NCBI GenBank assembly: GCA_036873135.1
Contig: JAPTYO010000023.1
Coordinates: forward strand, 3,545,834-3,609,833
Length of the DNA: 64,000 bases
Direction: 5' to 3'
DNA from: Clarkia xantiana subsp. parviflora
Lineage: Eukaryota > Streptophyta > Magnoliopsida > Myrtales > Onagraceae
Shown: piece by piece, positions 49,923 to 60,236 of the stretch
Numbering within the stretch: position 1 is the first letter of the stretch
How the letters are laid out: each line of letters begins with the position of its first letter
Notes under the pieces: generated by a model
Seen by the model: the letters and a program-made list of their open reading frames with translations, nothing else
Databases searched by the model: none
What the model was told of the DNA's origin: nothing
Translations under genes and position numbers: made by a program

Positions 49923-50102
49923 TGAAGGAGGTGATCAATCCTCCATTGTTGTGATCCTGTTCGATCTTCCCCTTCGCACAAATACAAGATTCTGTCCGCG
50001 ACGTTTCGGATCTTCTCATTGTCCGTCTCTGTCGTATCCTGTTCTCAAGATTCAAAAGGTGTTCTGCGATTCGATCTGTCCTTCCAAAATCGATTCTTCT
50101 CG

Positions 50103-51686
50103 ATGGCTGATATTTCGTCTGGATCGGGCAAGAACGACCACGATTCCAAGGATGCAGATATCTCTGCAACCGGAAAGAAGGTACATAATCCTCCTAGCGA
50201 TGGTTATGAGAAATATGATGATGCTGCTAGTGTTCATCCTTTTCATCCATTATATCTGCATGCATCTGATAACCCTGGGCTGAGTATTATTTCACACGTT
50301 CTGACTGGCTCTCACAATTATTCGAAATGGAGCCGTGCTATGTTCATTACTTTGCTTGGGAAAAATAAACTTGGTTTCGTTAACGGATCCTGCACTATGG
50401 ATAAGTTCGATCCTTCTTTGCATCACCTCTGGGAAAGATGCAACGCTGTTGTTTTCGGATGGATTCTCAATTCAGTTTCTCAGGAAATCTATGATAGCAT
50501 CATGTATTGTGACAGCGCCTTTAAAGCCTGGGAAGAATTAAAGCAGTGTTTCGACAAAACAAATGGATCAAGAATTTTCCAGTTGCATAGAGAGATCTGT
50601 CTGACTCAACAAGGACTGGATGATGTTTCTGCTTATTTCACAAAACTGAAGTCTCTTTGGTCAGACTACGAATCTGCCTGTTCTCTTCCACACATTGAAG
50701 GAGATTCATTCAAAAGGCACATTGAGCATAAAGAAAATCAGAAATTGTTTCAATTTCTGATGGGATTAAGTGATGCCTTTTCGGGTGTTAGAAGTCAGCT
50801 TTTGTTGTGGGATCCTTTACCCTCCATCAATCAGGCCTACAGTATGTTAATCCAAGAAGAAAGCCAAAGAAATATCTCTTCTGACATTTCAAACAGAGCT
50901 GATAATATCTCTTCCAACATCGTTGCTCAGAATCCTACTAAGGGAAAGAAGATTGCTAATATGAATCTTGAATGCTCCTTTTGTCATAAAAAGGGGCATC
51001 CAACTGAGAGATGTTTTGCAAAAGGATGTGAATTTTGCAAAAGAAAAGGTCACGTGATGGATATGTGCTTCAAATACAAGGAACTTCAAAAGGCTAAGGC
51101 AGCAGTAGCTAAAGGAAGCAATGGTTCTGGAGATAATCATGAGGATCAGACCAATGCTACCACTACCAGGCCTAACACCAACTCAACTGGAACACAAGGA
51201 AACATCTCCTTCACCAGTGAGCAATTCGAGAAGTTCCTTATGAGCATGGGACATGGAAGTGGCTCTAACATCACTGCTGGTGCTGCTACCGACCATGCCA
51301 ATTCTGCTGGTATACACTGTCTAAACTCTTTTCTTGAAAATAAAAGTAACATGTGGATTCTTGACACAGGGGCTACTAACCACATGTCTTTCAACTCTAA
51401 ATTGTTTTTGAACAAAAAACAGTCTGCTAATTCCAAAGTACAACTTCCAAATGGTAACTCTTCTTCTATCAAAGGAATTGGTGACTGCTTTTTGGATCCA
51501 AAACAAAAGTTGCAGAATGTCCTTTTTTTACCAGATTTCAAACACAACTTGATATCTATTTCAAAAATTAAAAAAGATCTAGGATGCTCTGCAACATTTT
51601 ATCCCTCTTTTGCTATCATGCAGGACCTCTCAAATGGGAAGGTCTTGGGGACTGGAACTGAAGACTCAGGCCTGTATTTTTTTTAA
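50103..51686 (+). pseudogene. Copia gag and protease, frame ends at a T-run
   Basis: The frame starts MADISSGSGK. It contains the gag region with the usual SMxxSLG-like block replaced by YSKWSRAMFITLLGKNK, and then LNSVSQEIYDSIMYCDSAFKAW in two parts. Two CCHC zinc knuckles follow (CSFCHKKGHPTERC and CEFCKRKGHVMDMC, about 50970-51070). The aspartic protease site is WILDTGATNHM (about 51353). It runs into TAA at 51684, right after a run of eight T at 51677-51684. The following pol domains are in another phase, so a homopolymer length change probably broke one long frame here. Confidence 0.88.
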
Positions 51687-54237
51687 GTCTTTTCCAATAA
51701 AAACTGAGTTTGTGGCTTTATCCTCTATTCAAAATGATCTTTTCTTATGGCATCAAAGGTTTGGCCATGCCTCTATGAGGACTTTACAGCATGTAGATTC
51801 TCTGAAACATTTGAATAAAAATCAAGGAAATATTGGTGATTGCAGCATTTGTCCCCTTGCCAAAATCACCAGAATTCCCTTTCCTTTATCAGAATCTCGT
51901 GCTAATGATACTTTTGATCTTATCCATGCTGATACTTGGGGGCCCTATAACAGTCCTACATATGATGGAAACAGGTATTTTCTTACTTTGGTAGATGATT
52001 TTTCTAGAGCTACATGGATCTATCTTATGAAATTCAAATACCATGTTCCAGCTCTAATCAAGAACTTCATTGCTATGATTAAAACTCAATTTAAAAAAAC
52101 CAAGAAGATTTTTAGAACAGATAATGGTGGGGAATTTTTTAATGAGCAATTAAGTTCTTATTTTTCTACTAATGGAATCATCCACCAAAGTAGTTGCTCC
52201 TATACTCCTCAACAAAATGGTAGGGCTGAAAGAAAACATCGTCATTTACTGGAAGTGGCTCGATCACTTAGGTTGCAAGGATCCATTCCTATAAGATTCT
52301 GGGGTGAATGCATTTTAACAGCTTGCTACCTTATAAATTTAATGCCTTCCAGAATTTTAGAAGGAAAATCACCTTTTCAAATTCTTTTCAACAAGCAACC
52401 TAAGATTGATCATCTCAAAACCTTTGGTTGTTTATGCTATGCCAAGGATTTAGTTGTGATGGATAAATTTGCTGCCAAAGGGATTCCATGTGTTTTTCTT
52501 GGATACTCCAACACTCAAAAGGGCTACAAACTTTTTGATATGAAAACCAGAAAAATATTTGTTGGTAGAGATGTTTTGTTTCGTGAACACATTTTTCCCT
52601 TTAGGAGTAGCAAACTTGATCCTTTGCCTAATCCTCTTAACAATCCTATTTTTTTGGACACCAATGATTTTGATAATTTTTTCTATGATGAGTTGTCCAC
52701 CTCAGTTGATAATTCTCATTTACTTGATAGTAAAACTGAGTCCCATGATGTTATATCTCCTATTATTCCTGAATCATCATTTGATGATGATGATGGGCAT
52801 ATTACTCAGTCACATGATGAACAAATTATTGATTCTGATGACACTCATATCCCCCTTCCTGTAGCAACCATCCCTCCTGCCATTACCACCACCAGATCAG
52901 GAAGGGTCAGCAGACCACCAATATGGCACAGTGATTATCAAACATTTTCTGGCTCTACAAAACATCCTATTGCTGATTGTCTATCTTATAACTCTTTATC
53001 TGCTAATTTCAAAGCTTTTCTAACAAAAACTTCTAAAATTGTGGAGCCAAGTTCTTTTTTTGAGGCAGCTAAAGATAAGCACTGGGTGGCAGCTATGCAG
53101 GAGGAGATGGATGCTCTTGAAGCAAATAAAACATGGGATTTGGTTCAGCTCCCCAAAGGCAAGTCTGCAATAGGAAGTAAGTGGGTTTATCGTTTAAAGT
53201 ACAATTCTGATGGCAGTTTAGAACGTTATAAAGCCAGGTTAGTTGCAAAAGGTTACAAACAACAACATGGTGTTGACTATTTTGAAACTTTTTCCCCTGT
53301 TGTAAAAATGAATACCGTCAGAACTGTACTTGTCCTTGCTTCTATTTCCTCTTGGCCTCTTTTTCAAATGGACGTGCATAATGCTTTTTTACAAGGAGAT
53401 CTTGATGAAGAAGTTTATATGCATATCCCCTCAGGATTTGCCAATCATGTGGGGGGTACTGGGAATTTAGTTTGTCGATTGCGCAAATCCTTATATGGGT
53501 TAAAGCAAGCTTCAAGGCAATGGAATTTTAAATTAACTGACACCCTACTTTCTGCTGGATACTCTCAATCTAAGCTGGATTATTCACTTTTTACAAAGAA
53601 AAGAAAAGATGGGATTGTCATTTTATTGACTTATGTTGATGATCTTGTTATAACTGGAAATGATACCAGCTTGATTGTAGAACTGAAAGAATTATTGAAA
53701 AATAGTTTTAAAATGAAAGATTTGGGTGAGTTAAGATTTTTTCTAGGAATTGAAGTTGCTAGAACCAAAGATGGGATTCTGTTATGTCAAAGAAATTATG
53801 CATTGGATCTTATTTCTGAAGCAGGTTTGTCAGGAGGTAGGGTTGCTCGTACACCTATGGATACTAACCTCAAATTGACGAGTGTCAAATATGATGAATT
53901 GGTTGGTAAACAGATTGTTGACCCTATCCTACATGATGCTACTGCTTACAGAAGGCTGATAGGAAAATTACTATACTTGACTGTTACTAGGCCAGATATT
54001 GGTTATTCTGTTCAGTATCTCAGCAGATTTATGCAGTGCCCTAAGAAATCACATCTAGATGCTGCCTTGAAGGTCATACGTTACATACGCAATGAACCTG
54101 GAAATGGAATACTGCTGCCAGCAGATTCCATACCTGAGCTGATTGCGTTTTGTGATGCTGACTGGGGAGGCTGTGTTGAGACCCGAAGGTCAGTTACTGG
54201 GTATTGCGTAAAACTGGGTAAGTCTCTTATTTCTTGG
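51687..54237 (+). pseudogene. Copia integrase, reverse transcriptase and start of RNase H
   Basis: The domains follow in order. The pre-integrase zinc finger is LWHQRFGHAS. The integrase catalytic core has D in LIHADTWGP, D in FRTDNGGEF and E in QQNGRAERKH. Reverse transcriptase has KARLVAKGY, FQMDVHNAFLQGDL and the YVDD box near 53630. The start of RNase H is FCDADWGGCVETRRSVTGYC. The frame is continuous from the end of the T-run to a TGA at 54238-54240, inside RNase H. Confidence 0.9.
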
Positions 54238-54657
54238 TGAGTGAAACAGCAGGATACTGTATCCCTGTCATCAGCAGAAGCTGAATACAGGAGTATGTGT
54301 GTTGTTACAAAGGAAGTTGTTTGGCTTAGATCACTTTTGGCAGAATTGGGTTTTGAACAGAGTAAATGTTGTGTTTTACATTGTGATAGCAAAGCAGCTA
54401 TTCAAATTGCATCTAACCCTATATTCCATGAAAGAACTAAACATATTGAGTTAGATTGCCATTTTGTTCATGAAAGGTTGCTTGCAGGTGATATAAGTAT
54501 GAAGCATGTCAAAAGTGAAAACCAGCTTGCAGATATCTTTACCAAGTCATTGCCTATGGCTCAGCATTATCAGTTGATGAAGGAGCTTGGAATGAAAAAC
54601 ATTTTTGAAGTAAGGGGGAGACTTGAAGATAGTAAAGCTGAAGATCCTCCAACTTGA
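54238..54657 (+). pseudogene. Copia RNase H end, after an in-frame TGA
   Basis: The same frame as the preceding segment continues after TGA with SLSSAEAEYRSM, a conserved RNase H block, then HCDSKAAIQIASNPIFHERT and HIELDCHFVHE. It ends at 54657 close to the purine tract. The TGA replaces a codon just after the ISW motif, so it is a point nonsense change in this copy. Confidence 0.88.
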
Positions 54658-54664
54658 GGGGGAG

Positions 54665-54972
54665 TATTGAAGTTCAGGGGTGTTTTGGTCAAGTTGGAGT
54701 TGTTGTGGATTCTGTTTTATTTCGTGGTGGATACTTTTTGTTATTCTGTTGTTTGTTTTGGGGTAAAGTTCCTTCATGTAAGAACTCAGGGTTGAACACC
54801 AATTTATTTTGGTGGTCCTCTATTTAGTGTTTTATAGGGTGATAGATGGCCAGACTGAAGAAACCCGTCTAGATGATCCCGCCATTGCCTGTCTCTTGAC
54901 TTCCTATTTTCCTTTCTCTTCGTGCCGCTCCCTAGGGTTAGGGTTACTGCATCTCAAATCCAAAGTTCATTA
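54665..54972 (+). repeat. Copia 3' LTR
   Basis: This is 308 bp, matching 49603-49910 with 5 differences. The polypurine tract TTGAGGGGGAG ends directly before it at 54664. Confidence 0.92.
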
Positions 54973-55229
54973 CTTTTGAAGTGAAGATAATATATACTTT
55001 TTTTTTTATTAAAAAGTCTTTGTAATTAATATGTATTTTTGTTTTTGTGAATGTCCATTGGTAAAATGAATGTAATGGATATATTATAGTTTAACTTTAC
55101 GTGGATCAAAATATTTTCTACACACTTCTGCATTATATATTTAGATTCACAAAATAAATTACTCTCCCTAGGTGCGAATTGGACGTCAATATTTAAATGA
55201 AGTATTTGTATAATTTTATAACTTCTTAG

Positions 55230-55485
55230 AGTTCCTTTTTCGCTAATGATTTCATTTTAATTTTTGTAGATAATTGTCGGTGGGATTCATTAACATGAAG
55301 TAATTTCATTAGAGTAATTCTTTTTTTACTAATAAGTTCGTTTTAATTGTTGTAGACAAATTGTCGGCAGAATTCATTAACATGAAGTAATTTCATCAAA
55401 ATTCCTTTTTGTTAATGGGTTCATTTTAGATTTTGTAGATCAATTGCCGGTGAGATTCATTAATGTAAAGTAATTTCAATTTTAC
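55230..55485. repeat. Three-copy ~85-bp tandem repeat
   Basis: Units near 55230, 55315 and 55400 share TTCCTTTTT, TTGTAGA(T/C)(A/C)AATTG(T/C)CGG and GATTCATTAACATGAAGTAATTT in part. Similarity is moderate. Confidence 0.65.
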
Positions 55486-55784
55486 GTGAAACTATTGGCA
55501 GTGCTTTGATTAAAACAGGTAAATAGTAATACATCAGACAAAATATATAGTATGTAACATACATAGAAACAATTTATGAAAGTTGTGTTGCAAAAAAAAA
55601 ATTATGAAGCTGGGATTAATTATTTATTTTGTAATTTTCTGAGCAAACTTTATTGGACACCATATATTGATATAATATAATATTTTTTATTTTACTTTTT
55701 ATGGTGATGAGATTATCGAAATCTAACGATTTGAGACTAGAATACCAATTTACTTCTAATAAATATATTTATAAAATATTCAAT

Positions 55785-55821
55785 CCCGCGCAACCGCGCA
55801 TTGCGCGGGGTAAATGTCTAG
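55785..55821 (+). mobile_element. Helitron 3' end
   Basis: The hairpin CCGCGCATTGCGCGG (55794-55808) lies 9 bases before CTAG (55818-55821), with T following. Its 5' end was not identified; the Copia insertion could lie inside the same Helitron. Confidence 0.6.
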
Positions 55822-57189
55822 TACAAAATAAATGTATCTACTGTTACAATTTCGTTTTAACTAAAATACCTATCAGAGTGTAGATTTTTTTTTTTTACGG
55901 AATTACCATATGTGTGAACCTTAAATAAATGAATGAGCCGAAATAGAAAAATGTGATTACTATAAATAAAGAAAAAAAAAAACGGAAAGTCATTTATCAG
56001 AAAGTACAATTTATTTAATTTCCAGAAAATAATAAATGTTTTTGCTGCTAGACAGTTAAGAGAAGGAATTATATGAGATATGGGCCGGCCCACCGTACTT
56101 ACCAAAACCTAGGTAATTTCATTGTCTCCCATTTTTCACTTTAGAGTTGTGTGACTTCAGAGACTCTTCACCTGCTCTTTCCATCGCCGTCTTCTGCCCC
56201 ATCAAAATTCCAAGCTCTCCTCTCCTGCTGAAGATTGGATGCCAAGATATTCAGCCCTTCCCCATCGACGGTAGTAGTTTCAACGACAACGGTAACATTC
56301 GCATCCGTAACATTCACATTCTCTATCAATATTTTGAATTTGTTGTTTGTACATCCGAGATCGAACTCATAGCCCGGATCTAGGTTTTCCATTCGACCCA
56401 GATCTAAGAGTTGTTGTCCCGATCTCGAGCTTGTACATCTCGAACTCATATCTTCGTCAGATCTGGGTCGACTGCGCCCATACATGATATCTTTGAGTTC
56501 GACCTTGAACTCAAAGCCTTCAACACCTTTAAGTAATCGAACTATGTCCAATTCTGCTTTGTGTAAACCCTAATTTAAGTGATTCATCTGTTAAGTTAAT
56601 GGCTACTCTTTTTTGTTGTAATGATCGAATTCTTGTCTTCTTTATATATAGATCTGTGTAGAAACTGGGATATGGATTAAGAATATTAACTGAGGCAGGG
56701 AAGAAATCGAAGGGTTGAGCGAGAAACGAAGCGTCCCTATAGTTTCACTTCTGTTGTTTAGTATTCCGATAAATTTCAATTTTTAATTGCTTAGGATTAT
56801 GTAATTTAATTATTTCTGATATTGATTTAAGTTAATGTTTGAGATCTTCGATGTTGCTATTTTAAAGCTTAAAATTTTAAACCCTTTCTCTTTCCTTTAA
56901 ACTTAATATTAATAATATATATATATAAAGCTGACATGGCGACTGCTAATTGATCTGAAATGCTTCTCTTATTATTTCTCATACCGGAGTGAAATAATAG
57001 AACAGCTCACCTTCTCAATTCTTGTGCAACTACAATCCTCAGCTCCAGATTACGCCTCTTATTCTCTAAATATATTTCAAAACCCCAGTTCCTTAAATAC
57101 TTCATTAATTTTGCATTGTAAACATACAAATTTGAAAACCCAGCTCCTCCTTGCATCTAAAAGCCTCTTTCTACCTAAATTTATATTTA

Positions 57190-58636
57190 CTAGGGAGCAA
57201 TCCCTGCATAGCGCGCGGGTTGATATTGTAAATACGTACAAGGAGTAAAATAGTTATTTATAAAGTTGAAATGTTCATATGGTTGAAATGAACTTAGTGG
57301 ATAATGAAGAAACTATGTATGTATAATTAACAATACTAAACTTAAAGCTGCTCAATTGAAAGCTATGTTAAACCTTTCTACACCAACCACCAGTTATACG
57401 TAATATTAAAAGGAAAAATCACTATCATATATAGAACAATTAATTTTTTCTTGCTAGATAAAGGTGTGACTATACCTAATCATGTATTTAGGGAAAAATG
57501 CAGAAAACTATATAATAATAATAATATGCAGTTATTTTTTTTTTCTTCAAGTAAAGTTAAGTGATTATAAGTGTTTTGCATTTAGGAAAAAAAGTACCAT
57601 ACATATATTCATATCCATAATAATAAAATTATGATACAATAAAATGGGCTAATAAACTATTCATACATAAGTAAAACATGGGCCAAAATATAACTAAAAG
57701 AATCAGCCCATATTTCAAATACCAAATTGGCCGAAGTGTAAAATCCATTGCAAAATTATCAAACGGTGGCCTAATCTATAATTATAAATCTAGCTAACCT
57801 AATTGCAAACAAACAGCCCACCGATTCCATATCGGCTTAATTGACTCTATCTTCTCCGCCGCTTCACGTTTTGTTCATCTTCTTCCAACACCAGAAGAGA
57901 GAGAGGTCCTACCGTTCTAGTACCTTCCGATCTATCTAGCAGCCAGCCTTCAGCGTCGCCCTCTACCACGCTAGCGCGTCTATCGAAGACCGATTTGACA
58001 TCGCGACCTCGCCGGACAACCGCCGTGGCTCCGACCGTGACCGTATCACTAACCACTATTGGATGTTCATCAAGGATTTCATCCGGGTTTAGAGCTCAGT
58101 TGTTAACCGAGCCTGCCTCCGACGGTTGCCTGTCAGCCCCAATTCGAAGCTTGAGGTATCCCTGTTTCTTCCTATTTGCTAATACTTTCTAATTTGGTGA
58201 ATTTTCGAGTAGTCGAGGCTGTCGAGCTAAAATACATGGAAGAAAATTAAGTAGGCCTCTTCTTTTGCAGTCCCTTCATCCTCATTCTGTCGATTTATAG
58301 AAGGTTGGTGGCTAAAAAATACAGCAAGTCTATCTGATGCATTTAAGGGGTCCATTGGAGAATGAAAAGACTCCAGCGTTTGAAGGAGACTGTGGGGCTT
58401 CATCTTCCATGTTTTAATTAGGGACAGTAATTAGATGTTTTAGGGTAATTAGTTATTAGTGTTAATTAATGTTAGGCAGTAATTGCTATTGGAGATTTGG
58501 ATCGTCGTTGTTGAATTTAATTGTCTGGCTGAGTTTAAACTAAGAAGGAAACGTGATGAGAGAAGCTGTGGTGGAAGCTGAGGTGTCAAACTCCACAATG
58601 CATCTAATATCTTCTTTCTACCTAAATTTATATATA
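57190..58636 (-). mobile_element. Helitron, 1.45 kb, head-to-tail with its neighbours
   Basis: Read on the - strand, AAATTTAGGTAGAAAGAAG near 58636 matches the start of the Helitron at 32086. The element ends CTAG at 57190-57193, with an imperfect GC hairpin (57200-57219) close by. It begins directly where the neighbouring Helitron ends (58637). Sequence beyond its own end (57189 downward) again looks like the start of a family member. The exact 5' terminus lacks a clear TC, so the border is approximate. Confidence 0.55.
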
Positions 58637-60074
58637 CTAGGTTCACCCGCGCGGCGCGGGTTAAATATGACAATATATAACAAATACAAAAATATTTAGA
58701 AAAAAATACATTAACTATAAAAAATGTTTATAAAAAATGGTAAAAATTGACCATGATTTTTTTTTTTTTTTTTTTTAAAAGTTAAGAAAAATTGCATAAA
58801 ATATATATATATATTGATAATCTATATAATATATATATAATATGCATAATATATAATAATAATAGCAATATGATTTTTACTAAAAATACTAAAAAGTAGA
58901 TAAATTATAAAATAATAGAGTTATGTAATTTTAGTACATTTATAACTATATATATGTAATGACATTGACCATGGCTTCCGTAATAACCATAAAGCTAAAT
59001 CAATTTAATCATTTTTTTTTTTTGCCAACTAAATCAATTTAATCCATCCCATTATAATTGCTTGTTATTATTATATTTATTATATTACTAACGTCCGATT
59101 CCATAAATATATTAAAACTAAATAGAGGAAAAAACACAACAATAGTGATTAAATGCAGGCCGAAACATGTGAGGCCCATTAAGAGATAATAATCCCTAGC
59201 AGTTCTATCTAAGCCTTCAACTCCCACCACTGCAGGCTGCAGCATTGTCCCTTCTTCCCTTTCTTCTCCGATTTTTAGTGTCCTCCGCCAGTCATTGAAA
59301 ATCACGATTCTCTCATTTCTTTGCTTCACCTAGTTGTCCGTGATGAACAACATATTCCCCTCACCTTAAGTACCACGAATCGAGTCATGTGTTTTCGGAT
59401 GTAGATTTGAGAAATTTAGTATTGTGGACGCCTACGATCTGCTCAACGGATAGTGGATTATAGTCGCTGGTAATTCACGGGCGCATGCAAGCACGAATCT
59501 TCAACGTTGAAGGGTCGTCGCAGGTAATAGTAAATCGATTCTGTATTTGAGCAGGGCATGTCTAAATCAATTCTGTAGTTATATAGGTGGAAGATTGCTT
59601 CCAGTTTCCGAGCATTCAATTGCCAAATACATCAATAATGTAACCGGCGGAGTGAGGTTTATTTTTTGGGTTTTGAAACCGCAAAACGGTGTGATTAATG
59701 GATAGTAACCGGCGGGATCCGAACAATGGTGTAACCGCAGAGAGGGCGTCGTTTTGAAGAGAGGAGCGGCGTTTAGGCCAAAAGAAAAAGAAGAATGGAG
59801 CGGCGTCGTTTGGTAGATTACGTGTCAAGCTCATACTGAACAGACAACATCCGTGTTAGAGTGCATCCCTATGAAAGCGCTGTCGTTTTTATTGATATGG
59901 AGATTTCCGTCTAAAAACCGTTGTCGTTTAGTTCTAGGTCTAAAATTTAGCAGCGTCGTTTTATAGTCGAGTGCTACGCCTATGGAGACTTCCTACCGTC
60001 GTTTTAAAGTCTTAGCCACTGCGTTTCGTGTATATATATATATATATATATAGATATAAAAAGGTGAGAGTTTC

Positions 60075-60111
<37 letters not shown>

Positions 60112-60217
60112 TATAAAAAGGTGAGAAAAAAAAAGGTTACGTAGCAAGATATTAGATGAAAAGGATACCAAGGATACCAGGATTAGTATTATATTTAGAT
60201 TTAGTTATAGATATAGA
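58637..60217 (-). mobile_element. Helitron, 1.58 kb
   Basis: The 3' end CTAG (58637-58640) is accompanied by hairpin CCCGCGCGGCGCGGG (58646-58660). A fitting 5' end on the - strand, TCTATATCTATAACTAAATC after A, lies at 60217. No coding capacity is seen. Its 5' end lies only about 20 bp from the start of the duplicated TRMB block. Confidence 0.6.
60023..60126. repeat. Two-copy 47-bp repeat built on (TA)n
   Basis: GTTTCGTG, a TA run, then AGATATAAAAAGGTGAGA occurs twice in tandem (60023 and 60070). The TA run is longer in the second copy. Confidence 0.85.
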
Positions 60218-60236
60218 TGTCAGTTAGCTTCAACTG

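Larger units (their letters stand above)
49603..54972 (+). mobile_element. Full-length Ty1/Copia LTR retrotransposon, non-TGCA ends
   Basis: The element is 5,370 bp with two 308-bp LTRs (49603-49910 and 54665-54972) that differ at 5 positions by my count. It is flanked by the 5-bp duplication CTTTT (49598-49602, 54973-54977). The LTRs start TATTGAAG and end GTTCATTA, so the boundary is TA...TA and not TG...CA. This placing is supported because the primer site TGGTATCAGAGC follows the first LTR directly and the purine tract GAGGGGGAG directly precedes the second. The order gag, protease, integrase, reverse transcriptase, RNase H is that of Copia. The coding frame is broken twice, so this copy depends on other copies to move. 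Confidence 0.93.
54978..57189. other. Transposon-derived and AT-rich region
   Basis: 54978-55229 and 55490-55780 are AT-rich. 56080-56580 has leader-like composition, with a TGGGCCGGCCCA palindrome at about 56079-56090 and CT-rich sequence, but no gene I can recognise. 57020-57189 resembles, inverted, the first 170 bp of the Helitron family at 32086. No supported gene is present. Confidence 0.4.

Noticed and set aside
51677..51686. Programmed ribosomal frameshift in the Copia element
   Set aside because: The phase change lies between protease and integrase, not at a gag/pol border. An added T in a homopolymer is simpler, and a second nonsense break exists.
56079..56551. A protein gene near 56150-56550
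   Set aside because: Frames on both strands are short and of low complexity, with no recognisable family. It may be leader sequence or captured DNA.
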